From NCBI GenBank assembly GCA_021166835.1, contig JAJPEN010000019.1, positions 14,835 through 78,834 on the forward strand: a stretch of 64,000 nucleotides of DNA, written 5' to 3'. Below are positions 55,907-64,000 of the stretch, piece by piece; position 1 is the first letter of the stretch, and every line of letters starts with the position of its first letter. Source of the DNA: Burkholderiaceae bacterium (GTDB lineage: Bacteria > Pseudomonadota > Gammaproteobacteria > Burkholderiales > Burkholderiaceae). The translations under genes and the position numbers were made by a program. Below the pieces are notes generated by a model. It was not told where the DNA came from and made no database searches. It saw nothing but the letters and a program-made list of their open reading frames with translations.

Positions 55907-57742
55907 TCAGGGTTGAGTGACCGAGATGCCCACGGCGCTCCCGGAAGCGGCCGGCGTCAGCCAGAACGTCGTGAAGCCCAGTCCGCTCGGCAACAGATAC
56001 GCTTCGCGGATCGGAACCATCGAGCCGCCGCTGCCCATGGCGGACCCGCCGGCACGATACATCCAGCCGTCGCGCGCATCGTTGCCATGCAGCGTCTGCG
56101 AGTGACTGACGCCGTTGTTGGTCACCGTGCGGGTCAGGGTGCCGGCCGACGCGTCGACCGCGGTGACCTCGAAGCCATTGACCGCCAGCGCGGCGCCGGC
56201 GAAGCCGTTGGTGTCGATCTGCAGATTCCACACCTTCGACGTGCTGCCGACCGCCTGCGCCGTCCAGGAGCGATACGGCGTCATGAAGTGGACGCCGCCG
56301 TCGGCATGCGCCATCACGACCAGCTTCATGCCGTTGCCGCCCTGGAACGCGAAGGCGCGCAGCCGGTACGGGTCGTCCGTCGGGCCGAAGTCCACATCGT
56401 AGCCGCCGGCCGAATTGGCGACGAATCCCTGATACGGCCCGTCGACGTCGGTGCATGCCGATTCGGCGTCGACCCCCGTCCCGCTGTTGCACGTCGCGCT
56501 GACGCGGCCGTCGTTGCCGATCGTGATGATGGTGTGATCGGGCTCGAAGGCGCCGCTGTCGTCCGGGCCCCAGCCCATGCTGTTCCACTTGCCGGCAAGC
56601 GTAGCCACCGGCATCGTCTGCTCGGGCAGCGCGATCACCAGCCGGTAATGACTGTCGCCGCTGCCGGTCTGGTTGGACCGCGCGAAGCCGATGCCCGACG
56701 GCGCGACCAGGAAGTCGTAGCCTCCTCCGGTAACGGCGACGCGATAGTGGCACGGCTCGCCAGCCGGCTCCATCGACTCGCTCGAGCCGTCCTCCCACGT
56801 CCAGGTCGGACCCGCCGAGGCCGCGGCATCGAGCGTCGCCAGCTCGGTGGTGGTCAACGGGTCGGTCGCACCGACGCTTGCCGACGGCTTGACGACGAGG
56901 AAGCGGTATTTGCCACTGCGCAGCGACGGGCAATCGGCCGCCTTCGGGCGCAGCAACGCAGCGGCCGGTAGCAGGCCCGAGATGGCGGCCTCGCTCGTCG
57001 ACGCTGCCGACCCCGACGCGATTGCCGCGGGAGAAGCGGCTGCCATCGCAGTCACCAGCGTGTCCAGCGCGGCGCCCGTCTGAGCCAGCGTGCGGGCCAG
57101 CTCGTCGAGCACGCCGTCGTAGCCGGCGCCATTGGCCCTCAGCTGGCCGCCGACCAGGTCGCCGAGCCCCTCGGTGTCGAGGCCGGCGTCCCGGAGCGTC
57201 GCGAGGACCGCCGTGTTCGCGCCGGCGACCGCGTCGGCCGTGACAGCGGTCGCCAACGCCGTGCCGCCGGCCGCGAGGCCCGCAAAGTAGGCCTTCGGAT
57301 CCTGGCCGACGAGGTGCGCGACCAGCAACTCGGTCAGCGGCGTGATGTGGGCGGTCGCGCTGCCCGCGCCGCTGCCGGTCGCCACCGAATGCAGCGTGGT
57401 GCTGCCGCTGACGGCTTCCAGCACGCAAGGCAGCGCACCTTCGGCGATCGAGACTTCGTAGGCGCCGTCGTTGCCGGCGGTGCCGTTGCCGCGGCCGGTC
57501 GCGCAGTTGGCCGTGACATTGGCTCCGGCGAGCGCCGCGCCGACGGCGGCCACGCCGGCGACTTTCAGCGTCGCAGTCTGGGCCTCGGGCCCATCGGCGT
57601 CAGGGTCGCCGCTTCCGCCGCTGCCGCAGGCGGCGAGCACGGCGGTCAGCAGCACCGAGGTCGCGAACGCGCTCGTGCGGGACGCGCCGGCACCACGGCC
57701 GGAGCGAGTGGAACGGGAGGGAAGCTTCGGGGTCGTGCGCAT
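55907..57742 (-). CDS. Large secreted lipoprotein of unknown function
   Basis: 611 residues. Signal with lipobox LAAC (after a twin-Arg-poor basic start, TSVLLTAVLAAC); mature part starts with a Gly/Ser linker. An Ala-rich domain in the first half (CATGRGNGTAG, a carboxypeptidase-regulatory-like segment) is followed by a beta-rich C-terminal region with GKWNSMGWGPDDSG and several Cys. I do not recognise the family. It is divergent from the PEP-CTERM gene, 256 bp apart. Confidence 0.78.
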   Translation of the reverse strand: MRTTPKLPSRSTRSGRGAGASRTSAFATSVLLTAVLAACGSGGSGDPDADGPEAQTATLKVAGVAAVGAALAGANVTANCATGRGNGTAGNDGAYEVSIAEGALPCVLEAVSGSTTLHSVATGSGAGSATAHITPLTELLVAHLVGQDPKAYFAGLAAGGTALATAVTADAVAGANTAVLATLRDAGLDTEGLGDLVGGQLRANGAGYDGVLDELARTLAQTGAALDTLVTAMAAASPAAIASGSAASTSEAAISGLLPAAALLRPKAADCPSLRSGKYRFLVVKPSASVGATDPLTTTELATLDAAASAGPTWTWEDGSSESMEPAGEPCHYRVAVTGGGYDFLVAPSGIGFARSNQTGSGDSHYRLVIALPEQTMPVATLAGKWNSMGWGPDDSGAFEPDHTIITIGNDGRVSATCNSGTGVDAESACTDVDGPYQGFVANSAGGYDVDFGPTDDPYRLRAFAFQGGNGMKLVVMAHADGGVHFMTPYRSWTAQAVGSTSKVWNLQIDTNGFAGAALAVNGFEVTAVDASAGTLTRTVTNNGVSHSQTLHGNDARDGWMYRAGGSAMGSGGSMVPIREAYLLPSGLGFTTFWLTPAASGSAVGISVTQP

Positions 57743-57905
57743 CGTCGGTCCTCGTGGATTGAGGCGCCGATGCTAAGAACCGACTGATAGCCCCGAGAAT
57801 CGGCCATCCGGCCGATGTGTCGCCTGGCAGCATCATCGGTCCGACGACCGGCGTCTTTCGGGGTGCCGGCGCGGCACCCGACTCGTCGATCACGCGCTGC
57901 ATGCC

Positions 57906-57926
57906 GTTTACGCGGCTGCCGTAAAC
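57906..57926. promoter_or_regulatory. Inverted repeat upstream of the PEP-CTERM gene
   Basis: GTTTACG and CGTAAAC form a perfect 7-bp inverted repeat with a 7-base spacer, 72 bases before the ATG at 57999. It could be an operator or a small hairpin. The 256-bp divergent gap otherwise shows no clear promoter consensus on either strand. Confidence 0.35.
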
Positions 57927-57998
57927 CATTTTCGAGTTGCCGGACCCATCCGGTCGAGCCTATATCTGCGGCACCGACGACGCAGAAGGGAGACGGCG

Positions 57999-59254
57999 AT
58001 GCGAAAACAGCTCGTGATCACGCTGGCGCTCGCAACCGCGTGTTCCACCCCCGCTGCGGCGGCGTCGCTGGACGTGAACCTGGACTTCGCCGCGCTGAAC
58101 CAGAGTCAATGGTCGCCGGGCCCTGCGGTCAACGAGAATGCCGAGTACCGCTTCCCGGATCCGTATTTCAGCGCGAACGTGAATCTGGGGAGGGTCGAGC
58201 TGGATCCGGTGGGCACGCTGCTCGGCTTCATCGGCGACTTTCTCGGCATCCCGCTCGTCACGGGCGCATCGATCGCGCCGAGGGCCGCGATCACCACCGG
58301 TTTCGATGCCGGGTATCACGTCAACAGCGGCTCGATCGATCTCGCCTATCCGACCCAGGTCATCCTGTCGCTGCCCGACCAGGTGAACTACGGCGAGACG
58401 TTCACGGTGAGCGCACAACCCTTCTCCGGCGCTGCCTCCGCCTCGCCCTACCGATCCGTCGACCTGGCCGGCCTGCTCGGGACGGACGCCGCCGACAAGC
58501 TCAGCCGGTTCAGCACCGTCGGCTCCAACCCGGGACAGCTGGCCCCGCATGCCGGCTTCACGACCCGGTTCCCTTATGCAGAGGCCAACCTGGCGTTCCA
58601 CCTCGATGCGTCCGCGCAGTTGAATGCGGAAGCGTCGACAGGGGCGTGTCCGCGCAAGCCGGCGGAGTCGGTGCACTGGAAGCCTGGTACGAGGCGGCCC
58701 AGGCCGGAATCCGGGCGCTCGCCGTTTCCACCCCCGACGATTCGGGACGTGCGGACTATCAGCTCTGGGCCGGCGACGCGTACATCGACACCGTGTCCGG
58801 CCGGCTGCTCACGACGCCCATTGCGCCGGGCGCCGGCGGCGATTCGTGCCTGAGCCGCCTGGATGTGTGCGACATCATGCTGCAGGCCGACCAGGACATC
58901 GAGTTCATCGACCACGCGAATCCGAACAACGTCCTCGACCTCGGCAGGCTGCTCTGCATCTTCTGCGTCGATCAGTCCGTCCCTGCCGCCAGCCTGTCGC
59001 TGCTCGACGACGCGGGCAACCCGCTGTTCTTCTCCGATGTCCGCGACTTCCCGAAGATTCCGACCGTCGGACAGATACTGGATTCATCGAGCCCCTTCTA
59101 CGACGAGCGGCTGGCCGCCAGCCAGTATTTCGATCGCGAAGTCGTCACGCCCGCCGAGAGTCCCCGAAGAACACCCGAGCCGGCAACGCTGGTGCTGTTC
59201 GGTTCCGGCTTCATGATCGGCGCGGCGGTGCGCCGGCGGCAGCCGCGCCGTTGA
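57999..59254 (+). pseudogene. PEP-CTERM protein, frameshifted at 58642-58645
   Basis: Starts with a Sec signal peptide (MRKQLVITLALATACSTPAAAA). The first frame runs from 57999 to about 58640 and then continues as an unrelated tail. The next frame, displaced by one base, takes over at the same point with VSAQAGGVGALEAW and continues to 59254, ending in the PEP-CTERM sorting tail TPEPATLVLFGSGFMIGAAVRRRQPRR-like segment (PEP motif, hydrophobic helix, Arg cluster). At 58642-58645 there is a run of GGGG; one extra G would join both frames into a single protein of about 418 residues. Either a true mutation or a sequencing error in a homopolymer. EPS-linked surface protein, function unknown. Confidence 0.82.
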
Positions 59255-59363
59255 TCCGGCCGGATCGGGCGGTCCGCCAGAGGGGAATTGCGCCGCAGCC
59301 GGCAATTGCTGCTGATAGCATCCATTCGGGTCTGCCTGGGAATTGGCCCGAGCGGAGAAGGCG

Positions 59364-60390
59364 GTGGGAATCCGGCCAGAGAAGATCGGCGGCTTCCTCG
59401 AGGCTGCCTACGACCTGGACGCGAACGACTCCGAATGGCTCGCCGCAATGGCGGAGCGCGTGCGAGCCGTGTTCGGACGCACCGGGCCTACGCAATCGGT
59501 CATCTACGACGCTTCGGACGTCAACGCCTTTCGGGTCGAATGCCTGCGTTTCGCGCTGATGGACGAGCGCGAGATCAATGCCGTGATGCGCGGGCTGCGC
59601 TGGTTCACCCACGTTCGTCGCCCGGACCTTCCGTTCGACGCTCGTCGGCGGCGAGCGCGAGGCCGGGCCCGAGATGGCTGCGTTCTACGACGGCATGCGG
59701 CGCTTCGGGCTGATCGACGCCTTCAACATCAACGGGCTCGATCCGTGCGGGCTCGGCGTCCTGCTCAGGCTCTGGACGCGCAAGCCCGTGAAACTGGCGC
59801 CCGCAGAACTGTCGGTCCTGCGTCGTCTCGCGCATCATCTGTCGTCCGCGTTCCGCTACCGGCGCCGCCTGCAGGCGCTCGGCACGGCGGCGACCGCGAC
59901 CGATGACGCCGAGGCGATTCTCGACGCGCGCATGCGCGTGGTACACGCCGCTGGGCCGGCACAGAGCAAGGCGGCGCGCAACGAACTGACGGAAACCGCG
60001 AAGGCGAGAGACCGTATGCGCGTGGATCACCGGCAGCCGGTCGAGCACCTCGGCCGATGGCCGGCCCTGAGCTGGGCGCGCTGGACGCTCGTCGACTCGT
60101 TCGAAGAAGGCGGCCGGCGCTACATCGTCGCACGCGAGAACCAGACGCAGGTGCACGGCCTGGCGGCGCTGTCGGATCGCGAACGCCAGGCCGTCGCCTA
60201 TCTCGCCGTCGGCCTCACGACGAAGGAGACTGCCTACGCGCTCGGCATTGCCGCCGTGACCGTCCGCGTCCTGCTCGCCCGGGCCACGGAGAAGCTGGGA
60301 GTGCGGTCGCGCGCGGCCCTGCTCGAGCATCCGGAAGTGCGGCGGCTCGTTCCTGTTGATTCCAGCGTAGCTGTAGTCCTGCCTCGATGA
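59364..60390 (+). pseudogene. LuxR-family transcriptional regulator, frameshifted near 59640
   Basis: GTG 59364 has GGAGAAGG just upstream and opens a frame coding for about 92 residues (SEWLAAMAERVRAVFGR, INAVMRGLRWFTHV). Near 59640 the frame shifts by +1 and continues as LVGGEREAGPEMAAFYDGM, and then to a C-terminal LuxR HTH (LSDRERQAVAYLAVGLTTKETAYALGIAAVTVRVLLARA). The two halves look like one regulator of about 340 residues, with one base inserted. It may be a true mutation or a sequence error. It is the second frameshift within 1 kb. Confidence 0.72.
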
Positions 60391-60548
60391 ATGAGGGGGA
60401 TCGCAAGCGTCAGCAGGCTCGAGGCGTCGCGGGCTTCGATGATGCGAGCGCCGACGTGTTCAACGAACGGCAGTGGCATGGCGCAACAGAAGGTGTCTAC
60501 GCGGCCTGACGTTCGAGATCAGCGAAGGCGCGCGGGTACGCCAACGCA

Positions 60549-61295
60549 TCACCGCGGCATCAGCGCGAACACGCCCCAGCCCAGGTATTCACGCGTATAC
60601 GCGGCATGGCGCCCGGGTTCCGAGCTCAGTCTGGCTCGGACCTCTTTCGCGAACTCGTCGTCGGGATTGGCGTCGAGCCACCGGCGCATGGTGAGCCATT
60701 TGGCCGCCTCGTATCTGTCCCAGCTGTCCTGGTCAGCCAGAACCATTTCGACGACGTCGTAGCCGAGGCGGCCGAAAGACGCGAGAAGTTCTGGAAGCGG
60801 GAGGAAGTCGGAGTTCGAGTCGGCAAGACAACCCTTGGCAACCTCTTCCGTCGGCGGCAACTGCCGCCAGTAGGGCTCGCCGACGAGGATGATCCCTCCT
60901 GTGCGCAGGCTCCGCGCCAGAAGCTCGATCGTGCCCACGAATCCACCGCCGATCCAGGTAGCACCGACACAGGCTGCCACATCGACCTTCTCGCCGGAGA
61001 CGTAACCGGCAGCATCGCCATGGATGAACTCGACTCGATCGGCGACGCCGAGTTCCACAGCACGCAGTTTCGCCTGCTCGGTGAACAACCGGCTCATGTC
61101 GATGCCGGTGCCGACGACGCCGTGATCGCGTGCCCAGGTGCACAGCATCTCCCCCGAACCGCTGCCGAGGTCGAGCACCCGGGCGCCCGATTCCAGACGC
61201 AGCGCAGCGCCGAGCGTGGCGAGCTTTTCGGGCGTGATCGGGTTGTGGATGCGGTGAGCGCTTTCAGTGATGTTGAATATTCGTGGGATGTCCAC
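60549..61295 (-). CDS. SAM-dependent methyltransferase (class I)
   Basis: 248 residues. Rossmann methyltransferase: motif I VLDLGSGSGEMLCTWA, motif II region VGTGIDMS, FIHGDAAGY, and IILVGEPYWRQLPP. It has an N-terminal helical region (IPRIFNITESAHRIHNPITPEKL) typical of class I methyltransferases acting on small molecules. The substrate is not identifiable. The 158 bp before its stop (60391-60548) show no gene. Confidence 0.85.
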   Translation of the reverse strand: MDIPRIFNITESAHRIHNPITPEKLATLGAALRLESGARVLDLGSGSGEMLCTWARDHGVVGTGIDMSRLFTEQAKLRAVELGVADRVEFIHGDAAGYVSGEKVDVAACVGATWIGGGFVGTIELLARSLRTGGIILVGEPYWRQLPPTEEVAKGCLADSNSDFLPLPELLASFGRLGYDVVEMVLADQDSWDRYEAAKWLTMRRWLDANPDDEFAKEVRARLSSEPGRHAAYTREYLGWGVFALMPR

Positions 61296-61349
61296 TGAGG
61301 AAGATTCCTTACAGGTGCGACTGGATCCGGGGAGTCTCAGTCGCTTGCG

Positions 61350-62000
61350 TCACCTGGCGTGAAACTCGTCCCACTCGAGATCGGTCCACCACTCGGCCTC
61401 GAGTCCGTCACAGGTCTCCCCGTAGGCTTGGCACATGAAACAACCGTCACCGCGCGTGAGCGCATCGTCCTCGATCAGCGGGTAACGCGTCAGCAGTGCC
61501 GCGGCGTTCTCACGCGCGGCCGCTTCTGCCTCGTTCATCGGACGATCGGGCAACTCCCGAATGCCGCATCGGCGAAGCCGCTCCTCACCCTCCGGATACA
61601 GGACGGAGTTCTCCGCGTCGATATGACGCCAGAGCGCGTGCGAATAGCGAGTTGCAAGAGCCCGAAGCCGGGCACGATCGTCCTCGGACTGCGGCCTCTG
61701 TTCGAGAAGCGGCGTCATCTCGTGCAGCCACTGCTCCATCTCGGCATGCTGGAGCACAACCGCGTGCACCGGGCCGCGATCGCGCGGCAGTGCCGCCTCC
61801 GTCACGAGCGCATCGAAGAGCACTCGCTCCTCGCGATCGTGATGGAAACGCCCGGCGAACTCGGTGAAGAACGCGACGAACCGTCTGCCGTCCTCCGGGT
61901 CCGCAGTCCCGTCGACGAGTCCGCCCACGTAGGTGCGAAAAGATCCGAGCACCTGGTCGATCAGCGCGTGTTCGTCCTGGAGGGTGGCGATCAGCTTCAT
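61350..62000 (-). CDS. Hemerythrin-like HHE domain protein with C-terminal Cys motif
   Basis: 216 residues. Four-helix bundle with metal ligands His11 (DEHALID), His54 and Glu58 (FHHDREERVLF), His85 (LQHAEME), His121 or His126 and Glu130 (HIDAENSVLYP). This resembles the YtfE-like di-iron family. After the bundle a tail holds Cys187, Cys190 and Cys197 (CFMCQAYGETC), possibly another metal site or redox centre. May bind O2 or NO, or help repair Fe-S clusters. Confidence 0.87.
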   Translation of the reverse strand: MKLIATLQDEHALIDQVLGSFRTYVGGLVDGTADPEDGRRFVAFFTEFAGRFHHDREERVLFDALVTEAALPRDRGPVHAVVLQHAEMEQWLHEMTPLLEQRPQSEDDRARLRALATRYSHALWRHIDAENSVLYPEGEERLRRCGIRELPDRPMNEAEAAARENAAALLTRYPLIEDDALTRGDGCFMCQAYGETCDGLEAEWWTDLEWDEFHAR

Positions 62001-62089
62001 CGTCGATTCATCCTGGTGAGCTGTTCCGATCCCGATGACGCCGTCATGGGTGATATTAGGTGAACCGCTGGTCCCGGCGGGTCACCCGG

Positions 62090-62488
62090 TTACCCGCTCA
62101 CTGAAGCCATGCACGCACCGGCATCGGCAAGCAGCTGGCGGAGAATCGAGCGATGACAGTGCGATTCGTCTTCGCAATAGCACCCAACGGAGAAGTTGGC
62201 CTGGTGCGATAGAGCGGCAAGCAGGGCAATGCAATGACTGCTCTCCGGCGTCGCCATCTCGGCGCGGTACTTCCTGGCGAAGACGGCCCATTGGCCCGGA
62301 CTAGAAACCTGCTGGCCAAGTTTCATGGTCTCGAGGCTGGGCGCGAGGTTGGGGAACCAGACGTCGTACCAGTTCCGACGTGTGAACTCTGACTTCGGTA
62401 CTCCGCGCGGCGGGCGCCGAACAGTGCCGATGCGCAGACCCTCGCCTTCCGCGCGAGGACTGCCAAGTCGAACAACGCGAATCACCAC
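62090..62488 (-). CDS. DUF488 family protein (cassette-associated)
   Basis: About 132 residues from GTG 62488 (GGAGG five bases upstream; the next codon is also GTG). VIRVVRLGSPRAEGEGLRIGTVRRPPRGVPK at the start and a C-terminal CYCEDESHCHR match DUF488, a family of unknown function with a conserved Cys/His tail. The start lies 15 bases from the attC at 62503-62628, a spacing typical of cassette genes. Confidence 0.85.
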   Translation of the reverse strand: MVIRVVRLGSPRAEGEGLRIGTVRRPPRGVPKSEFTRRNWYDVWFPNLAPSLETMKLGQQVSSPGQWAVFARKYRAEMATPESSHCIALLAALSHQANFSVGCYCEDESHCHRSILRQLLADAGACMASVSG

Positions 62489-62502
62489 GGTTGCCTCCGG
62501 AC

Positions 62503-62628
62503 GCTTAACGCCGCAGTTCAGCGGCCGCGCGTTGCCACTTGAAGCGCGGCACGATCGCATAGTCAAATGGGGCGCTCGTGCCGCCGCCGCGGCGCCGTGT
62601 CACGGTCCGCTTCAACTGCTTGTTAGGC
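62503..62628 (-). other. attC recombination site (about 126 bp)
   Basis: Read on the minus strand the site begins GCCTAAC (62622-62628) and ends GTTAAGC (62503-62509), matching the consensus RYYYAAC and GTTRRRY. Inside, AGCAGTTGAAGCGGAC and GTCCGCTGAACTGC-like arms (AAGCAGTTGAAGCGGAC near the start; GCGGCCGCTGAACTGCGGC near the end) form the imperfect inverted repeat of an attC, with a long central spacer. It lies between two oppositely-unrelated ORFs oriented the same way, as cassettes should be. Confidence 0.8.
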
Positions 62629-62678
62629 ACCTGCGACGCGCTCACTAGAATTTCCTCGAGCTGCCTGTCAGTCGGACT

Positions 62679-63110
62679 TCAAATGATGCCGTGTTTTACT
62701 AGAAGTGCCTGCTCATCGCCCGATATCCAACCGAAAACCTTTGGTTCCCCGTCCAGCTTCTGAACCAAATAGTGAACATCGAAATCCATGGCTACGTCGG
62801 GTTGATCGTTACGGGCATAGGTTGCCGTCCACGCAACATGCGCCACACAATGACAGTCATCTATGGATGAGAGGCGAACATTGCGTATCCGCATTTCCTT
62901 CGTCCCTATCGCCCGATAACGCGCAAAGCCTTGCGCCATAACCTGCTTGAGTTGATCGTCATTTTTCCCGGCCATCACCCCGGCGGGCGAGGCGGCTATG
63001 AATTCGGAAGCATACAGCGCTGCGACCTCATCCGTGTCCATATCGCCGCGGAGCGACTGATTGAAGCAGCTCTCATATCGCTCGAAAAACTTCCTTACGC
63101 TGGTTTCCAT
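62679..63110 (-). CDS. NTF2-like (SnoaL-type) cassette protein
   Basis: 143 residues from ATG 63110 with GGAG upstream. Fold typical of NTF2/SnoaL: FFERYESCFNQSLRGDMDTDEVAALYASEFIAASPAG, DCHCVAHVAWTATYAR and MDFDVHYLVQKLDGEPKVFGWISGDEQALLVKHGII. The function is unknown. The start overlaps by 16 bases the end of the upstream disrupted ORF in the same cassette. Confidence 0.8.
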   Translation of the reverse strand: METSVRKFFERYESCFNQSLRGDMDTDEVAALYASEFIAASPAGVMAGKNDDQLKQVMAQGFARYRAIGTKEMRIRNVRLSSIDDCHCVAHVAWTATYARNDQPDVAMDFDVHYLVQKLDGEPKVFGWISGDEQALLVKHGII

Positions 63111-63797
63111 GACTTGATCTCCGGGCACCGAACTCGACGTAACTCGGTGCTGCAGTCCTCAGAGAAGTCCAGACGGCGCACCGATTCGCTCTCGATATTC
63201 GATGTCCATCTTCTCTCCTCCGCGGCTACCCACCTCTGCAGACACTCCAGACGCGCCGCTGATTCGAGAGCTGCGGGTTCTTGCTCCACGACCACGTCAA
63301 CGAAGTCTTGCATTCGGGGGAGAAGCTGGCGTTGGTCCAGGCCCTCAGCCTCTTTCGAAAGCTTGCTCAGTTCTTCGTACACAGTACGCTTTGCCGGTAG
63401 CCTGCGGCACTTTTCTGGCGGACCGAGCCAAGCAGGACCTGGAACGATCACCGAGGAGCCGGAAATAAGACCTTCCTTCGCCTTGGTCGAAAAAGGAACC
63501 GACGAATTGTCATCGAGGACCTTCACAGCCCAAGTTCTCAGCTCCGGCTCTTGCTTCGCGGAATCCTCCTTCAAGATACTCCTTCAAGATACCCGCGGCA
63601 ATTCCGACATAGTCCTTCTTCAAGCCCTCGTTAGACAACTCTCTTTGGACGAAGTAGCCAACGATCGCAAGAACGATGGGTATGGCAATCGCTGAAACGA
63701 TGGTAGCGATGTTCTTCGCACGCTCGAACGTCGGGTCGTCTTGCCTTTGCGCTGCTTTGCCTCGATTGCGTGCCCGCAGTGTGGCAGAAGGAGCCAT
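63095..63797 (-). pseudogene. Single-TM cassette protein broken by a 13-bp duplication
   Basis: ATG 63797 opens a frame for 95 residues (basic N-terminus, one transmembrane helix in NIATIVSAIAIPIVLAIVGYF, then DYVGIAAGILKEY...). After a 13-bp tandem duplication at 63566-63591, the original frame is replaced by another that reads KEDSAKQEPELRTWAVKV and continues to 63095 with EELSKLSKEAEGLDQRQ. If one copy of the 13 bp is removed, the two frames join as GILKEDSAKQEP into a single protein of about 230 residues. Unknown function; membrane-anchored with a long cytoplasmic domain. Confidence 0.78.
63566..63591 (-). repeat. 13-bp tandem duplication disrupting a cassette gene
   Basis: CTCCTTCAAGATA occurs twice in direct tandem (63566-63578 and 63579-63591). 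Because 13 is not a multiple of three, the duplication shifts the frame of the surrounding ORF. The duplication could be reversed by slippage. Confidence 0.92.
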
Positions 63798-63809
63798 GCT
63801 CTCGCTGAG

Positions 63810-63869
63810 GTCTAACGCCTGAGTTAAGCCGCGCCGCGAAGCGGCGTCGGCTTGAATAAATTGTTAGAC
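63810..63869 (-). other. attC recombination site (60 bp, near-canonical)
   Basis: Read on the minus strand it begins GTCTAAC (63863-63869) and ends GTTAGAC (63810-63816), with the inner arms TTCAAGCCGACGCCGC and GCGGCGCGGCTTAACTC around a TTC loop. This is almost the classic 59-base element of class 1 integron and superintegron cassettes. It precedes the 63797 ATG by 12 bases and contains the stop codon of the gene at 63864-64000. Confidence 0.93.
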
Positions 63870-64000
63870 ATCATTGGCGGCACCAAGCAATTTAGTGGCT
63901 TCATGCTTCACGAAGTGAACGAGCGCCTCTAACTGATCCGTGCGCGAGGCTAAGCAATCTTCTCCTTGTCCAAGATAAGCCTGCCGAGCTTCAAGCAGCA
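63864..64000 (-). CDS. Cassette gene, C-terminal fragment (runs off the window)
   Basis: Only the last 45 codons are visible. They read LLEARQAYLGQGEDCLAS, then TDQLEALVHFVKHEATKLLGAANDV, with the TAA stop at 63864-63866 inside the attC. A stop in the first attC core is a common feature of integron cassettes. The segment is helical and of no recognised family. Confidence 0.7.
   Translation of the reverse strand, partial: LLEARQAYLGQGEDCLASRTDQLEALVHFVKHEATKLLGAANDV

Larger units (their letters stand above)
62090..64000 (-). mobile_element. Integron gene-cassette array (edge; no integrase visible)
   Basis: Two attC-like recombination sites (62503-62628 and 63810-63869) separate three cassette-like units, all coded on the minus strand: a partial cassette running off the end (63864-64000), one with two ORFs (62679-63797) and the DUF488 gene (62090-62488). 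No attC is seen after the DUF488 gene. This gene may be the terminal cassette, or a resident gene beside the array. No intI or attI is present in the window. Confidence 0.8.

Noticed and set aside
60391..60548. Small ORF between the LuxR gene and the methyltransferase
   Set aside because: No ribosome binding site, signal or family pattern in any frame.
62040..62110. Third attC after the DUF488 gene
   Set aside because: GTTACCC at 62091-62100 does not fit GTTRRRY, and no partner core or paired arms are seen nearby.

Overview
The window is GC-rich chromosomal DNA that looks betaproteobacterial, most likely Burkholderiales or a close relative. This is inferred from gene order and family content, not from a database search. 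The run plsX, rpmF, yceD, maf, RsmI-like methylase, S49 peptidase, HAD phosphatase, rluC, rne is a familiar betaproteobacterial neighbourhood, and rne is normally close to moaA/mobA/moeA. DUF4148 and DUF3305/DUF3306 genes and a PEP-CTERM protein point the same way.

Layout. (1) 1-9.7 kb: core housekeeping genes, with plsX cut by the window edge and a long rne leader. (2) 9.8-15.6 kb: a possible HVA1-like small protein, a secreted protein plus cupredoxin pair, a DUF4148 protein and two tandem, evidently duplicated sensor kinase/response regulator pairs. (3) 15.6-30.4 kb: a complete respiratory formate dehydrogenase operon on the minus strand (DUF3305, DUF3306, polyferredoxin, TorD-like chaperone, Tat target, catalytic, Fe-S, small lipoprotein and cytochrome b subunits). 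It faces a plus-strand molybdenum cofactor set (moaA, fdhD, mobA, moeA) that supplies and sulfurates its cofactor. RraA and two small cytochromes c follow. A 111-bp heptanucleotide inverted repeat separates the kinases from the formate dehydrogenase operon. (4) 30.6-33.3 kb: MoxR ATPase, GNAT and COG3825-like VWA protein.

(5) 33.4-50.8 kb: a probable catabolic island made of two convergent operons. Each has its own regulator (IclR; GntR) and a complete polyamine/opine-type ABC importer. Together they carry a dihydroorotase/allantoinase-type amidohydrolase, an MDR oxidoreductase, a COG0523 GTPase, an enolase-superfamily enzyme, a threonine-synthase-like PLP enzyme, RidA, a D-2-hydroxyacid dehydrogenase and a carboxymuconolactone decarboxylase-like protein. 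I do not recognise this gene set as a described pathway; its substrate is unknown, probably a nitrogenous organic acid or cyclic amide.

(6) 50.8-62 kb: a stand-alone GspE/PilB-type ATPase, a hybrid histidine kinase facing a NarL-type regulator, a large lipoprotein, a frameshifted PEP-CTERM protein, a frameshifted LuxR regulator, a methyltransferase and a hemerythrin-like protein. (7) 62.0-64.0 kb: the edge of an integron gene-cassette array. It has two attC recombination sites, cassette genes all on the minus strand, one reading frame broken by a 13-bp tandem duplication, and a partial cassette gene running off the end whose stop codon lies inside an attC. No integrase or attI is visible; they may lie beyond 64000 or be absent.
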